DNA of 64,000 nt from Theocolax elegans (GCA_026168455.1 CM047430.1:4425448-4489447); one strand, 5' to 3'. Positions 34,277 to 44,224 are shown, numbered from the stretch's first letter. The notes: a model not told the origin generated them from the letters alone. Numbers and translations: made by a program.

Positions 34277-34486
34277 CAGTATAAAGTTTGAATTATTTCT
34301 TGAACTGAATAAGGGCAGGTTGGTTGGATGTTAAAGAAACCAAAAAACACAAATTTCAATATAGAAATTGCGACGTTTCGTCGTCAAAGATGTGTCGACC
34401 TCATTAGGCAATAAATATATACAATCAATGTGTTTACGGCATGACAATTTTAAACGTCAAACTGACTGGGTGAAACTTCAATCTAC
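34277..34486 (-). mobile_element. 210-bp retro-insert with 12-bp target duplication
   Basis: The insert lies inside the family A LTR. Comparison with copy 3 (41130-41170) shows that these 210 bases plus one copy of TTAATTATATGT are extra. TTAATTATATGT flanks it at 34265-34276 and 34487-34498. A duplication this long fits target-primed or Penelope-like integration, not a cut-and-paste transposon. It encodes nothing and carries hammerhead-like motif 2, so it may be a Penelope fragment or a small ribozyme-bearing retroelement. Confidence 0.75.
34367..34412 (-). ncRNA. Hammerhead-ribozyme-like motif 2
   Basis: On the minus strand the order is ATTGC, CTAATGA, a hairpin with stem GTCG/CGAC, GAAA, C, GTC, GCAAT. 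ATTGC and GCAAT form a perfect 5-bp stem I around the expected cleavage site after GTC. The core differs from CTGATGA by one base (A for G), and one extra G precedes stem II, as in motif 1, so this copy is probably inactive. Conservation of stems with different sequences in the two copies supports a real RNA fold. Confidence 0.5.
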
Positions 34487-34544
34487 TTAATTATATGTCG
34501 TTATATACTTCACATTATTTTTTTTTTTTTTTATATATATATAT

Positions 34545-34740
34545 TTTTGCAAAATTGTAAATTTACAAATTCACGTTTAAGAAGATGGAATTTATCAATT
34601 CAAGATTTAAATATAATACCAGAATATTTACCTGGACATAAAAATAAAGCAGCTGATTATTTAAGTCGGTTAAATATAAATGAATCAAACGATTTAAAAG
34701 ATACAGAAATAATAATTGCAATTATAATAAAAAAAATCTA
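34545..34740 (+). pseudogene. Family A copy 3: end of RNase H
   Basis: The frame starts within RNase H at LQNCKFTNSRLRR, the point at which copy 1 breaks off, and continues with NIIPEYLPGHKNKAADYLSRLN, the conserved end of the RNase H domain of Ty3/gypsy Pol. Everything upstream (gag, protease, RT) is missing; a T/A-rich tract separates it from the end of the copy 2 LTR at 34514. Confidence 0.85.
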
Positions 34741-34794
34741 TAGATAAAGAGTTAATTGATAGTTTTAAATATTTGAAAAAATTACAAAGATCGG

Positions 34795-35927
34795 ATGAAT
34801 ATATTGGTAATATTGGAAATAATAAATGAAATAGAATCAAAAAATTCTAAAAAATATGTTATATCTAATGAATATGTTTGTAAAATATCACGAAATAATT
34901 CGAAAATTATAATTCCAGAAAATATAATGAAAAGATTTATAATTTTATTACATGAATTTTATGGTCATGTAGGACCAAGAAAAATATATAAAATGGTTTT
35001 AGAATTTTATTATGTTCCAAAATTAAGAAAGTAAATTAGTGAATACATAAAACCGCGTGATATATGTCAAAAAAGTAAATATTTTACGATTAAGTATCAC
35101 TCTGAATTTCAACCAATTCTTGTTGGAAATCCTGGTGAAATATTATCGATTGATTTTTACGGACCTTTACCTACTTCTATAGGGGGGGGGGGGTAAAATA
35201 TATTTTATCAACGATAGATGTATTTAGTAAATATGTTGTAATATATCCGTTGAAAAAAGCAAATACGTTATCCGTAACTAGAAAAATTGATCAATATATT
35301 GAAAAATTTATGAAACCTAAGGCTATTTTATCAGATCATGGTACTCAATTTACAAGTAATAAGTGGATAGATTATTTAACAAAAAATGATATAAAACCTA
35401 TGTTTTCTTCAATAAGTACACCCTCAAAGTAATATTATTAAAAGGGTCCATCGTGAGATAGGGAGAATTTACCGTACCATTTTGAAAAAACACACTGGAT
35501 GGGCAAAAGAAATAGATTATGTACAAAAAATAATAAATGAAACAATACATGAGACAACTGGTTATACGCCGATAGAATTATTTTTAAATAAGAAGCCAAT
35601 TCGTGTATGGGATAAATATGTAAACTTACAAAATAATGAATTAACATATGATGAAATATTAAATAATGCAAGAAAACATATGCATAATTTTTTAATTAAT
35701 AGAGCAAAAAATAAGAATAAAAATAAGAAACACTATGAATTCAAAATAAATCATCATGTATTAATTAAAGCATTGAATATATCGGAAAATGAATCCAAGG
35801 TCCGTATTTTATAGCGAAAAAATTAGGATATGATACATATTTATTAGTAGATCCCATAACAAAAATTGAAAGAGGAAAATTTCATGTATCGAATATGAAA
35901 GCATATTATAGAAAAGAAGATTAATTT
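34795..35927 (+). pseudogene. Family A copy 3: integrase, broken
   Basis: Pieces in order: HEFYGHVGPRKIYKMV, the H-H half of the zinc domain; PRDICQKSK, where the first cysteine of C-x-x-C is arginine; IDFYGPLPTS, with the first catalytic aspartate; LSDHGTQFTSN, with the second; then NIIKRVHREIGRIYR, where the catalytic glutamate of the usual VER is lysine; and the C-terminal part ending GKFHVSNMKAYYRKED. A run of ten or more G residues near 35182-35193 breaks the frame, and stops occur near 35034, 35430 and 35812. The enzyme would join element ends to target DNA; here both frame and active site are lost. Confidence 0.86.
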
Positions 35928-36905
35928 TTTTTTGTAAAGTTAACAGTGTTTTTGTGGATAAAGAAAAGAAAACAAAATTTTTTTTTCAGATAAAATAAAA
36001 ATAAATAAAATAGAATTAAAATTTAAACATTTTTGTATAAACTTAGGATTTTTGAAATACATATTCCAAGAAAATTTAATATATATATATATATACAGGG
36101 TGTCCCAAAAGTATGGACACACCTGAATATCTCGGAAAATAAGGGTGCTAGGAAAAAAACTTTCAATATAAAAGCTTTAGGAAATCAAACGATGCATCTG
36201 ATGGTGACCTTCAATTTAACCTTAAGCTTGACCTTCAAGGTTATTTGAAGGTCAAAGAGATCTTTTTAAATGGGAACCCCTATTTTTGCGATGGTTTTCA
36301 ATTTGTTAGAATGACCTTCAAAAGGTAAAATGAAGGTTAAATATTGAAAAATCGTAAACAAGCTATTTTCTTTGAACTTTTTCGGATTTGTGGGCGAATA
36401 AATGTCAGAGTAGATTTTGGGATTCACAACCTTGAGTATCTCGACCTTGGAGTTAAATTTCAAGGTCATTCAAAGGTCAAAGTAAATTTTTTATGGACAG
36501 CCTTATTTCTGACAACGGATTCAAAGAGAGCGGAAAACGTAATACCAGAAATGATATTTTACAGTTTTTCGTTGTGAACATGAGAAAGTTAATTGAAGGT
36601 TAAATTTCATAAACACTTAGAAACTATTGTCGTAAATTTACTAACCTTACTTTTAGCGCTACCCAGAAACAACGACGTGGACGTAGTAAGTTCTGTTTCC
36701 TTTGGGGTGCTTGATTAACGTGAGTCCCCTTGCCTCTCACGATGGGGAGCTTGCTTAACGTGAGTCCCCTTGCCTCTCACGATTGACGTGATGTCTAGCC
36801 GGTGAAGGCAAGACAGGCTGGTGTCCGGCCGTTAAAGGCAAGACAGGCTGGTGTCTGGCCTGTGAAGGCAAGATGAAAATTCTTTCAGAAATCGTCAGTT
36901 ACCAT

Positions 36906-37991
36906 TCAAAGTTCTTGCTCGAAATGCCCTCCATTTTTTAGTTGACATTGCCCCATGCGATCATAAAATGATGAAACTGCTCTTTGAATCATTTCATTTG
37001 GGATTGCCTGTATCGTGTCAATAATACGTTGTCGTAATTCCTCCAAGTTTGCAGGTTTAGTAGCATACACTTTGTTTTTGACGTAGCCCCATAAAAAATA
37101 ATCTAGTGGCGACATGTCAGGGGAACGAGGTGGCCACTCAATAGTTCCTCTACGCCCAATTACTCGTCCTGGAAATGTTTCATCTAAATAATTACGCACG
37201 TTTATTGCATAATGAGGGGCCGCCCCATCTTGTTGAAAGTAAGTGGTGTTAAAATTGTCACCGACAATCTCATTAACCGCAGGTACGATTTCATTCCTTA
37301 ACATATTTAGATACTTTTTTCCTGTCAAATTAACTTCTATAAAAAACGGCCCTACTATGCTATTGTTTATGATACCTGCCCAAACATTTAGTTTTTGTGG
37401 ATGTTGTGTATGTGATTCCAAAAACCAGTGTGGATTCTCTGATGCCCAGAACCTACAATTGTGACGATTAACGTTGCCATCTAACTGAAAAGTACATTCA
37501 TCGGAAAATACTATTTCGTTTAAAAAATTTTGCCGCGCATCTATACGGTTCATCATTAATTCGGCAAATTCCAGTCTTCGATCAAAATCATCCTCATTTA
37601 ATTCTTGTACCAATTTGATTTTATATGGATGAAATTTCAACAGTTTCATAATTCTATGAACGGAAGTCCTACAAACATTTGTTTCCCGAGATACTTGCCT
37701 GATAGAGGTTCCAGGATTTTCAATGAATGATAATGCCACATTCAAAGAAGTTTCTTCATCATTCGCAATCTTAGGCCTCCCACTTTTGGGGCAATCTTTG
37801 ACACTACCAGTTTGCTCAAAACGAGAAATAGTTTTTCCAACTGTTTTTTGTGAAATTCCTGGTTGCAACGGTAAACGGTATTCTGCATTAAATAAAGCCG
37901 CAACTCGACGATATGACCTGACCATGTTACCCCATCCTCTCATCATGAGAATGGTTATTCGTTCACGTTCTGAAAGACGATTCATATTCAA
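36906..37991 (-). CDS. DD41D transposase (361 aa), apparently intact
   Basis: The frame is uninterrupted. Residues 1-125 hold two helix-turn-helix DNA-binding regions (SQKTVGKTISRF; TSIRQVSRETNVCRTSVHRIM) joined by a SGRPKI linker like the GRPR-type hook of mariner proteins. The catalytic core has D164 (FSDECTFQ), D255 (FQQDGAAPH) and D297 (SPLDYFLWGYVK). Exactly 41 residues separate the second and third aspartates, defining the DD41D class known from insect rosa-like elements. WPPRSPDMSPLD is the usual block before the third residue. The enzyme would cut and rejoin the element at TA sites. All three catalytic residues and both ends are present, so this copy may be, or recently was, active. 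Confidence 0.92.
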   Translation of the reverse strand: MNMNRLSERERITILMMRGWGNMVRSYRRVAALFNAEYRLPLQPGISQKTVGKTISRFEQTGSVKDCPKSGRPKIANDEETSLNVALSFIENPGTSIRQVSRETNVCRTSVHRIMKLLKFHPYKIKLVQELNEDDFDRRLEFAELMMNRIDARQNFLNEIVFSDECTFQLDGNVNRHNCRFWASENPHWFLESHTQHPQKLNVWAGIINNSIVGPFFIEVNLTGKKYLNMLRNEIVPAVNEIVGDNFNTTYFQQDGAAPHYAINVRNYLDETFPGRVIGRRGTIEWPPRSPDMSPLDYFLWGYVKNKVYATKPANLEELRQRIIDTIQAIPNEMIQRAVSSFYDRMGQCQLKNGGHFEQEL

Positions 37992-38648
37992 ATGAATAAA
38001 AGAAATGAAGAATAAGTTGAGAATTGTAAAACAAAACTAATAATTGAAAACAGAATGAATGCTTTAATAGACCAAATTCAAACTTGTTCGTTGAAATTTT
38101 CAGAGTCACTGAAAACACTACCCACGAGGTTTTCGGGGTTGTTGTACACGAATATGGGCTCAGAATTTTAACTGGGTACCCCCGGTGTAACTCTTAAATG
38201 TTTGAATATCTGCACATTATTGCATATTTAAACATTTTCTCAAATTTGCAATCTTGCTATTTTTTTATAAATTTGCTAGAATTAGTCGTGTTTATCTATT
38301 CCTTAAAACTGACGAAATCTTATTAGTTATACTCTTATTATAATAATGACACTAGCATTTAAAAAAGTGGTCTATTCTGGGAACGAGACCTATGTATTCT
38401 TATGTATTTGACGTGCTGAATCCGAATCCAACGTAGCTTTTACTCAGGCATCCCCAAAATTTTTTTAAAGTTATAAAAAACCGTGAAAAAGGTGAATAAA
38501 ATCCATATTAAAATGGTAAGATTCGGAGTAAAACAGTTTTTTATGAGTGTACGTGGTTTTGTGTATTTGACTTGCTAAACCCAAATCCAGGGCTTATTTA
38601 CCCGGTTGGATCAGACTGTCTTGCCTTCACCGGCAGGACACCAGCCTG

Positions 38649-39602
38649 TCTTGCATTGTTGCAAATTTTTCATTTTTGCAAATTTTTCAATTTTGCAAAT
38701 TTTCATTTTTGCAAATTTTTAAATTTTGCAAATTTTTATTTTTGCAAATTTTTTATTTTTGCAAATTTTTTATTTTTGCAAATTTTTTATTTTTGCAAAT
38801 TTTATTTGCAAATTTTTATTTTTGCAAATTTTCTCAATTGTTTTGCAAATTTTTTATTTTGGCAAATTTTCCAATTTTGCAAATTTTTATTTTGCAAATT
38901 TTCCAATTTTGCAAATTTTCCAATTTGGCAAATTTTTTATTTTTGCAAATTTCCAATTTTGCAAAATTTTTTATTTTTGCAAATTTTCCAATTTTGCAAA
39001 TTTTTATTTTGCAAATTTTCCAATTTTGCAAAATTTTTATTTTTGCAAATTTTTCCAATTTTGCAATTTTATTTTTGCAAATTTTCCAATTTGTAAATTT
39101 TTTATTTTTGCAAATTTTCCAATTTTGCAAATTTTTATTTTGGCAAATTTTCTTTTCCAATTTTGCAAATTTTATTTTTGCAAATTTTTTATTTTGCAAA
39201 TTTTCCAATTTTGCAAATTTTTTATTTTTGCAAATTTTCCAATTTTGTCAAATTTTTTATTTTTGCAAATTTTCCAATTTTTGCAAATTTTTTATTTTTG
39301 CAAATTTTCCAATTTTGCAAATTTTTTATTTTTGCAAATTTTCCAATTTTGCAAATTTTTTATTTTGCAAATTTTCCAATTTTGCAAATTTTTTTATTTT
39401 TGCAAATTTTCCAATTTTGCAAATTTTTTATTTTTGCAAATTTTCCAATTTTGCAAATTTTTTATTTTTGCAAATTTTCCAATTTTGCAAATTTTTTATT
39501 TTTGCAAATTTTCCAATTTTGCAAATTTTTTATTTTTGCAAATTTTCCAATTTTGCAAATTTTTTATTTTTGCAAATTTTCCAATTTTGCAAATTTTTTA
39601 GT
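38649..39602. repeat. AT-rich minisatellite in the DD41D element (17/34-bp unit)
   Basis: About 950 bases consist of a 34-bp unit made of two half-units, GCAAATTTTCCAATTTT and GCAAATTTTTTATTTTT; the left part is irregular and the right part (39200-39600) very regular. All three forward frames are open and give repetitive peptides such as FANFPILQIF, which are products of the repeat and not proteins. The array splits the right arm of the transposon: subrepeats that are adjacent on the left arm (36710-36880) lie on either side of it here (38605-38655 and 39603-39690). Confidence 0.93.
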
Positions 39603-40187
39603 TTTACTTTTTTACTTAAGCATTCCATCGTGAGAGACAAAGGAGAATCACGTTAAGCAAGCATCCCATCGTGAGAGGCAAGGCGACTCATTTCTGGCAT
39701 TACGTTTTCCGCTCTCTTTGAATCCGGTGTCAGAAATAAGGCTGTCCATAAAAAATTTACTTTGACCTTTGAATGACCTTGAAAATTAACTCCAAGGTCG
39801 AGATACTCAAGGTTGTTAATCCCAAAATCTACTCTGACATTTATTCGCCCACAAATCCGAAAAAGTTCAAAGAAAATAGCTTGTTTACGATTTTTCAATA
39901 TTTAACCTTCATTTTACCTTTTGAAGGTCATTCTAACAAATTGAAAACCATCGCTTTGGACGAAAATTTTTCGCTCTTTCTGAATCCGGTGTCAAAAATA
40001 GGGGTTCCCATTAAAAAAAATCTCTTTGACCTTCAAATAACCTTGAAGGTCAAGCTTATGGTCAAATTGAAGGTCACCATCAGATGCATCGTTTGATTTC
40101 CTAAAGCTTTTATATTGAAAGTTTTTTTCCTAGCACCCTTATTTTCCGAGATATTCAGGTGTGTCCATACTTTTGGGACACCCTGTA

Positions 40188-41111
40188 TATTTAACCATTA
40201 TTATAAGTTAAATCAAAACTAAATAACGAAGATTTCTGGAAATTGGATATCAAAACAAATAATTTCTAAGAATATTGTTTAAAAGAAAAAGGTGCAAAGT
40301 TTTGCAAAACGAGTATAGATAAGACTCAAAACTCAGTTTAACTAGTAATGATGGACAAATCAACCTAAGTACAAAATTTCGGTACATGTTATACGCAAGT
40401 GCAAACTGGCGAAAAGGCCAGTCATTTTCCACCCCGATTACACTGGGTAGGGAAAAAGACGGCCAGCGAGGAAGGTTTTCACCGAGAGGATGAGGGATTA
40501 TTCTACCGTCCAGGGGTATATACCCAAACTTTAAAGATAAAAAAACTAAATAAATGGACACAAACAAAACCTAAGGACAGGACGGACCCTTAATTAAGAA
40601 CTATCATAGCTCGTCTTCCGGTGAAAACAACTCGTTCCACCAAACCAGCGGTGGAGGAATATGTGCCGGAACCTTTAGGTATATATATAGATTGAGATAG
40701 AGGTCTAATAAATGATGTCGAACAAATTATCTAAAGTGAGAATAAAAGAAAAAATATTTTTTCTTAGCAAAAAAGAGGAAAGAAGATTGGACGCCACTCC
40801 AAGAAAAATTCAACAAATTAATAAACGAAGCAGAAAGAGAGATAGAAAAAAAGAAAAAAAAATAAAACTTATAAAAAAAAATATACAGTAATAAATACAA
40901 GTAAAATGAAAATAAAGAAAAATCTGTTATTATTTAGAAGTAATAGAAACCACCTGTAAGTAATTATGTATGGTTGAGACAGCTGTCTATTGTATGATAA
41001 CTGTCAAATGATCAACATAATATTTATAAATTGTGTGAAGTAATTAAAAAAATAATGGTTGAAAAGATATATTAAATAATATTGAAATTTAGTTAAATTT
41101 AAATATTATTT
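40188..41111 (+). other. 3' non-coding region of family A copy 3
   Basis: The sequence between the end of pol and the 3' LTR is about 1 kb without the transposon. Small frames such as 40399-40593 show no recognised domain, and envelope-like features (signal peptide, membrane segment) are not seen. A-rich tracts occur at 40790-40890. Confidence 0.5.
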
Positions 41112-41119
41112 AAGGGGGG
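41112..41119 (+). promoter_or_regulatory. Polypurine tract of family A copy 3
   Basis: AAGGGGGG followed by TAA lies directly before the TGTGACGT start of the LTR. This fixes the orientation: the LTR at 41123 is a 3' LTR of a plus-strand element. Confidence 0.82.
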
Positions 41120-41122
41120 TAA

Positions 41123-42384
41123 TGTGACGTATATAACGACATATAATTAAATTATTTAATAAGTACTTAATTTTATATAAAGAGGATATAGGGCATCAAA
41201 ATAGATTTCTTAGAAAGACCAATGAACTGTATATAAATGTAAATATCCACAAGAATACAGTCAGCTGAAATTGACTAACATGTAAATTCCTAGAATTATA
41301 GCACGTCACGATTTAAAGCGCAAATTTAGAAACATAAAAATGCAACTGCAATTATACTAAAAATAAATATTTTATAATTAAATAAATAATAAAATTGTAA
41401 ATAGAATATTATTACATAATAAAATTAATACAAATATTCAATTTAAGATGTATAAAAAAGAATTTAATTTTTAATTTTACAGCAAAACATAAATTAATTA
41501 TAAAAATTATATGTTTATGCAAAATTAGTATGCGAAGATATTTGTACATTTAAAAATAGAAATTATAATATATTTAATTTTGTAATTGTGTAAAAAACAA
41601 ATTGAAATTTATAAGTAGAATAAAAAATTATTGCAAATAGAAAAATTGAATTTACGATTATTTTTAAATGTAGAAATAAGTGAGGTTATAGAATTAATAA
41701 AAAAAATTATAGAAATAAAAGTAATTTTAAAAATGCATACGATATAAAAATAAATATGCAATTATTTCTTGTAAACAATTAGAAATTTAGATAATATTAT
41801 ATGTATATAGAAACAAGAAAGAAAATATGATTTAAAATAAAAAATTAAAATAATAAGTTGATGTATAATATAAGGAAAAATGGTTAAAAAGGATTTGTAC
41901 TAATGAGGTAAAGATAATATATAAAGGACGGAAATTTATATTCAAGGATTCATTTGATATATAAGCCTTCGTAGCATTAACATTAGATTTCATAGTTTTA
42001 TTAGTACAAATCCTTTTATTATAAGGATTTGTAATGAAATTAAATAAATAAATATTGTAAATATATATGAAAAATTTATAGTTATTCATTTAAGTAATAT
42101 TAAATTACACACTACCGTTTCTATGGCCCAATGCGTGGTAATAGAAATGTGTATAATACATACAAAAGATACACTAACTAATACACTCAAATACACACTC
42201 CAGTTATAATGGCCAATGTGCGCTAATATAATGTGTCTCAATTTACACATAAAACCAAGATTTATAAGTCTGCAACAAGATATAGATGCATAGATGGTTT
42301 CGTACCTAACTTACATCAAATCTAATAGCAAGCAGCAAAAATCTATAGTAACGGTAAAACCCAAAAAAAGGTTGGCACGTCACA
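41123..42384 (+). repeat. Full-length 3' LTR of family A (reference copy, 1262 bp)
   Basis: The LTR begins TGTGACGT and ends ACGTCACA, an 8-base perfect inverted terminus. It is uninterrupted and was used to recognise the broken copies at 5706-7440 and 24091-34514. No reading frame of note is present. It is AT-rich throughout. Confidence 0.88.
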
Positions 42385-42391
42385 TACATTA

Positions 42392-42440
42392 CCGGAAATA
42401 AACTTTTATGGTCAATAATTGTTTATTGTGGTGCCAGGTA
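42392..42440. repeat. Copy of a block that recurs beside family A LTR ends
   Basis: The block CCGGAAATAAACTTTTATGG...GTGGTGCCAGG resembles 13758-13808 (same orientation) and 5556-5592 (opposite). In each place it lies just outside or near a family A LTR or LTR-like end. TGGTGCCAGG could be a primer-site-like sequence. A shorter copy (GTGGTGCACATTGAATAC) is at about 42949. Confidence 0.5.
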
Positions 42441-42611
42441 CACATTGAATACGTAAAATGTTATTTATTTAACATTTATTTAATATTATTTATAGTAGAG
42501 AGAAAAATTTACAGAAAATCATCGTTCTAGGTAGAATATTTTAATGTAGTGTGAATATTTTTCTGGTATTCTTTTAATATTTTAATAAGTATTAATTTTT
42601 AATATACTCCA

Positions 42612-42853
42612 AATAATTGACTAATTAGAAGCCTACGATGGCTCAGTCGGTAGGGCGTCGGGCTCGTAATTTGGAGGTCCCAGGTTCGATTCCTGGCCCC
42701 GGCCGATTGATACAAGCACCACTGGGGAATTTATTATCAACAAGTGCTTTCTTAACAAAGAAATCGTATGACCTCCGTCGCTGATTAGCAGTGATTTGGG
42801 AGTATAAAAAGAGCGACGTTAAAATAATAAAAGAAATAATAATTGACTGATTA
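42612..42853 (+). mobile_element. tRNA-derived SINE with 16-bp target duplications
   Basis: The 5' part (42628-42706) is tRNA-like: box A TGGCTCAGTCGG (42639-42650), anticodon loop CTCGTAA and a perfect box B GGTTCGATTCC (42683-42693). The loop is one base from that of methionine tRNA (CTCATAA). A tRNA-unrelated body follows, with an A-rich AATAATAAAAGAAATAAT tail. AATAATTGACTAATTA (42612-42627) and AATAATTGACTGATTA (42838-42853) are target duplications differing at one base. This is the standard structure of a SINE moved by a LINE reverse transcriptase. Confidence 0.88.
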
Positions 42854-43020
42854 ATTAATTAATATATGATTAATATAATTCATAACAGTATAAATAAATT
42901 AATTAATACATTCTAAAGGGTATTTAGTATCAAAAATTTAAGTTTGTGGTGCACATTGAATACACGCTCTAATATTAATAAGTTATTAGTTATATTATTC
43001 AGTTCTATTAGTTACATTAG
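42854..43020. other. AT-rich spacer
   Basis: No gene. It contains a short copy (about 42945-42972) of sequence found at 42420-42450. Confidence 0.4.
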
Positions 43021-43440
43021 TGTTTAGTTAGGTCCGCGATAAATACGTGCCGCGAAACCCAAGGTCAATAACCTGAGAACGATAAATAGAAGTCTATAGA
43101 TAGACTCATACCCTACACCCGCCTACTACCGACTTTTGAAATGGACTCCACACACCGAAGTCAGCGAATATTGTAAGGCGCATGCGCGTCCCCGCGAACT
43201 ATGTATATGTATAAGGAGCACCGATAACCGTAGTAGTTGATCTGCAGCAGGTGACGAAAACTGACTGATTTTGAGCACAAGTGTAGCATACCTTTTTCAC
43301 CGTAAACGTAACCCTAACCGAACCGCAACCGCAACCGCATTCGAATCTGTTATTCTTGAAGTGAGTATACGTAGAGCATACCTCGATCAAATCCTTGAGG
43401 AAGTTTTTGTGACATCGTGCACAAGTGGTGATTAATTCCA
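43021..43440 (+). promoter_or_regulatory. Second TATA promoter block, LTR-like
   Basis: Blocks GCGATAAATACGTG, AACGATAAATAGA, GCATGCGCG and GTATAAGGAGCACCGATAACC (TATA near 43209-43216) follow the same order as in the promoter at 22200-22400. The sequence downstream is GC-rich and leads to a tandem repeat. The minus-strand frame 43199-43441 is cysteine-rich but has no family pattern and lies within the leader, so I do not call it a gene. Confidence 0.5.
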
Positions 43441-43480
43441 ACCATAACCTTTTCGTAAGAACACATCGACGGCTGAGAGA

Positions 43481-43557
43481 TAGAAGGTGCTATCTCGCAG
43501 CCCGGTTGAAGACGGTGCTATCTCGTAGCTCGGTTGAAAAAGGTGCTATCTCGGAGG
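43481..43557 (+). repeat. Three 28-bp tandem repeats
   Basis: GGTGCTATCTCG recurs at 43486, 43514 and 43542, with GCAGCCCGGTTGAAGA-like sequence between. It occupies the same place relative to its promoter as the 34-bp array does at 22545. Confidence 0.85.
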
Positions 43558-43920
43558 CATTTTATTTTTTTAAATTGTATTTATGAATATATTGTCGAAA
43601 ATACAGCATACATAAAGAAGTATGGGATAAAAGGTGCAGAGTTTGGAAGTAGGAAACCAATAAAGATCATGACCTTGACCGTTACTTTTCAGGACAGTTT
43701 AAAAATATGATATTAAACAGTATAATTCTGTTTCCAGAAATTGAAGGAGCGAGGACAATAAATTAAAGGTCAATTTAAATTTTGGAAAATAAATAATCAC
43801 ATTGAAAAAATGTTACATTTGACCACGACCATGATCTCGTATTAAATTTAGATTTAAAGCAAATAGAGAATCCGCGTAAAATTTTGTAATTGACTTGCAC
43901 ATGACATTAAAAACATGAAA
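43558..43920. other. AT-rich sequence without gene
   Basis: Nothing recognised; AT-rich, with several copies of TTGACC and GACCTTGACC. Confidence 0.4.
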
Positions 43921-43986
43921 AATTATTTGAAAGCGGCAACTTCCCAGCCGCTGCGCGAAATGAAGTTGCCGTTTTCCGGTAACGTC

Positions 43987-44140
43987 GAGCAGAAAAATAG
44001 TATATACACCTTGACGAGCAAAAATATAAGCGTCAGATCACATGTTCGTCCACCTCGGCTTCGCCTCAGCCGAAAATTACATGTGATCTGAGAAATTTTT
44101 TGCTTTACTGGCCATGGAATATAATATACTATTCCGTAAG
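43987..44140. repeat. Imperfect hairpin, possible small foldback element
   Basis: AGATCACATGT near 44036 pairs with ACATGTGATCT near 44081; further out AGCAAAAATATAAGCG faces TTTTTTGCT, and TAGTATATA faces TATACTATT. The loop contains CACCTCGGCTTCGCCTCAGCC. A minus-strand frame covers it (43923-44162) but shows no known motif. Confidence 0.6.
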
Positions 44141-44224
44141 TCCCAATAAATGACAAATGCAATAAAATTCATATACTGAATAGTCCTATTATCGCGATCT
44201 GAAATAAAATAAAAGACTCTTTTG

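Larger units (their letters stand above)
24091..34514 (-). mobile_element. 5' LTR of family A copy 2, split by element B and a small retro-insert
   Basis: Bases 24091-24857 and 33799-34514, joined across the family B insertion, match the full-length family A LTR of 41123-42384 in reverse orientation and from end to end (TGTGACGT at 24091; ACTTCACA at 34514). The two halves meet at ACTT, the duplication made by element B. A second insertion of 210 bases (34277-34486) lies near the other end. Without the insertions the LTR is about 1.26 kb, as in copy 3. The tail outside 34514 is a T-rich tract. Confidence 0.85.
36096..40185 (-). mobile_element. DD41D mariner-like (Tc1/mariner superfamily) transposon, 4.1 kb
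   Basis: Both ends read CAGGGTGTCCCAAAAGTATG inward and are flanked by TA (36094-36095, 40186-40187), the target used by this superfamily. The inverted terminal repeats are long: about 450 bases on the left and 500 on the right, nearly identical except that the left lacks about 40 bases present on the right. Inside them both arms carry copies of GTGAGAGGCAAGG-type and GCAAGACAGGCTGG-type subrepeats. The element holds one transposase gene and a large AT-rich minisatellite in the right arm only. It is inserted in the 3' untranslated part of family A copy 3. Confidence 0.93.

Noticed and set aside
38572..39656. Long overlapping frames of 150-326 residues rich in FANFLFLQIF
   Set aside because: They are translations of the AT-rich 17/34-bp minisatellite in all three phases; no start context or domain supports a protein.
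40250..40567. Minus-strand frame of 105 residues after the family A integrase, considered as an envelope-like gene
   Set aside because: It is on the wrong strand for the element and shows no cleavage site, signal peptide or convincing membrane segment.
5702..42388. TACA flanks at 5702-5705 and 42385-42388 as a target duplication of one giant element
   Set aside because: A 4-base match has about a 1 in 256 chance, and the two LTRs are in opposite orientation and belong to different fragments.
42628..42706. Functional tRNA gene
   Set aside because: Although boxes A and B are good, the acceptor stem is poorly paired and a SINE body and target duplications follow, so it is a SINE head.
43199..43441. 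Cysteine-rich minus-strand frame (80 residues) as a zinc-finger gene
   Set aside because: Cysteine spacing fits no family I know, and the frame lies over a promoter-like block with its own sequence match elsewhere.
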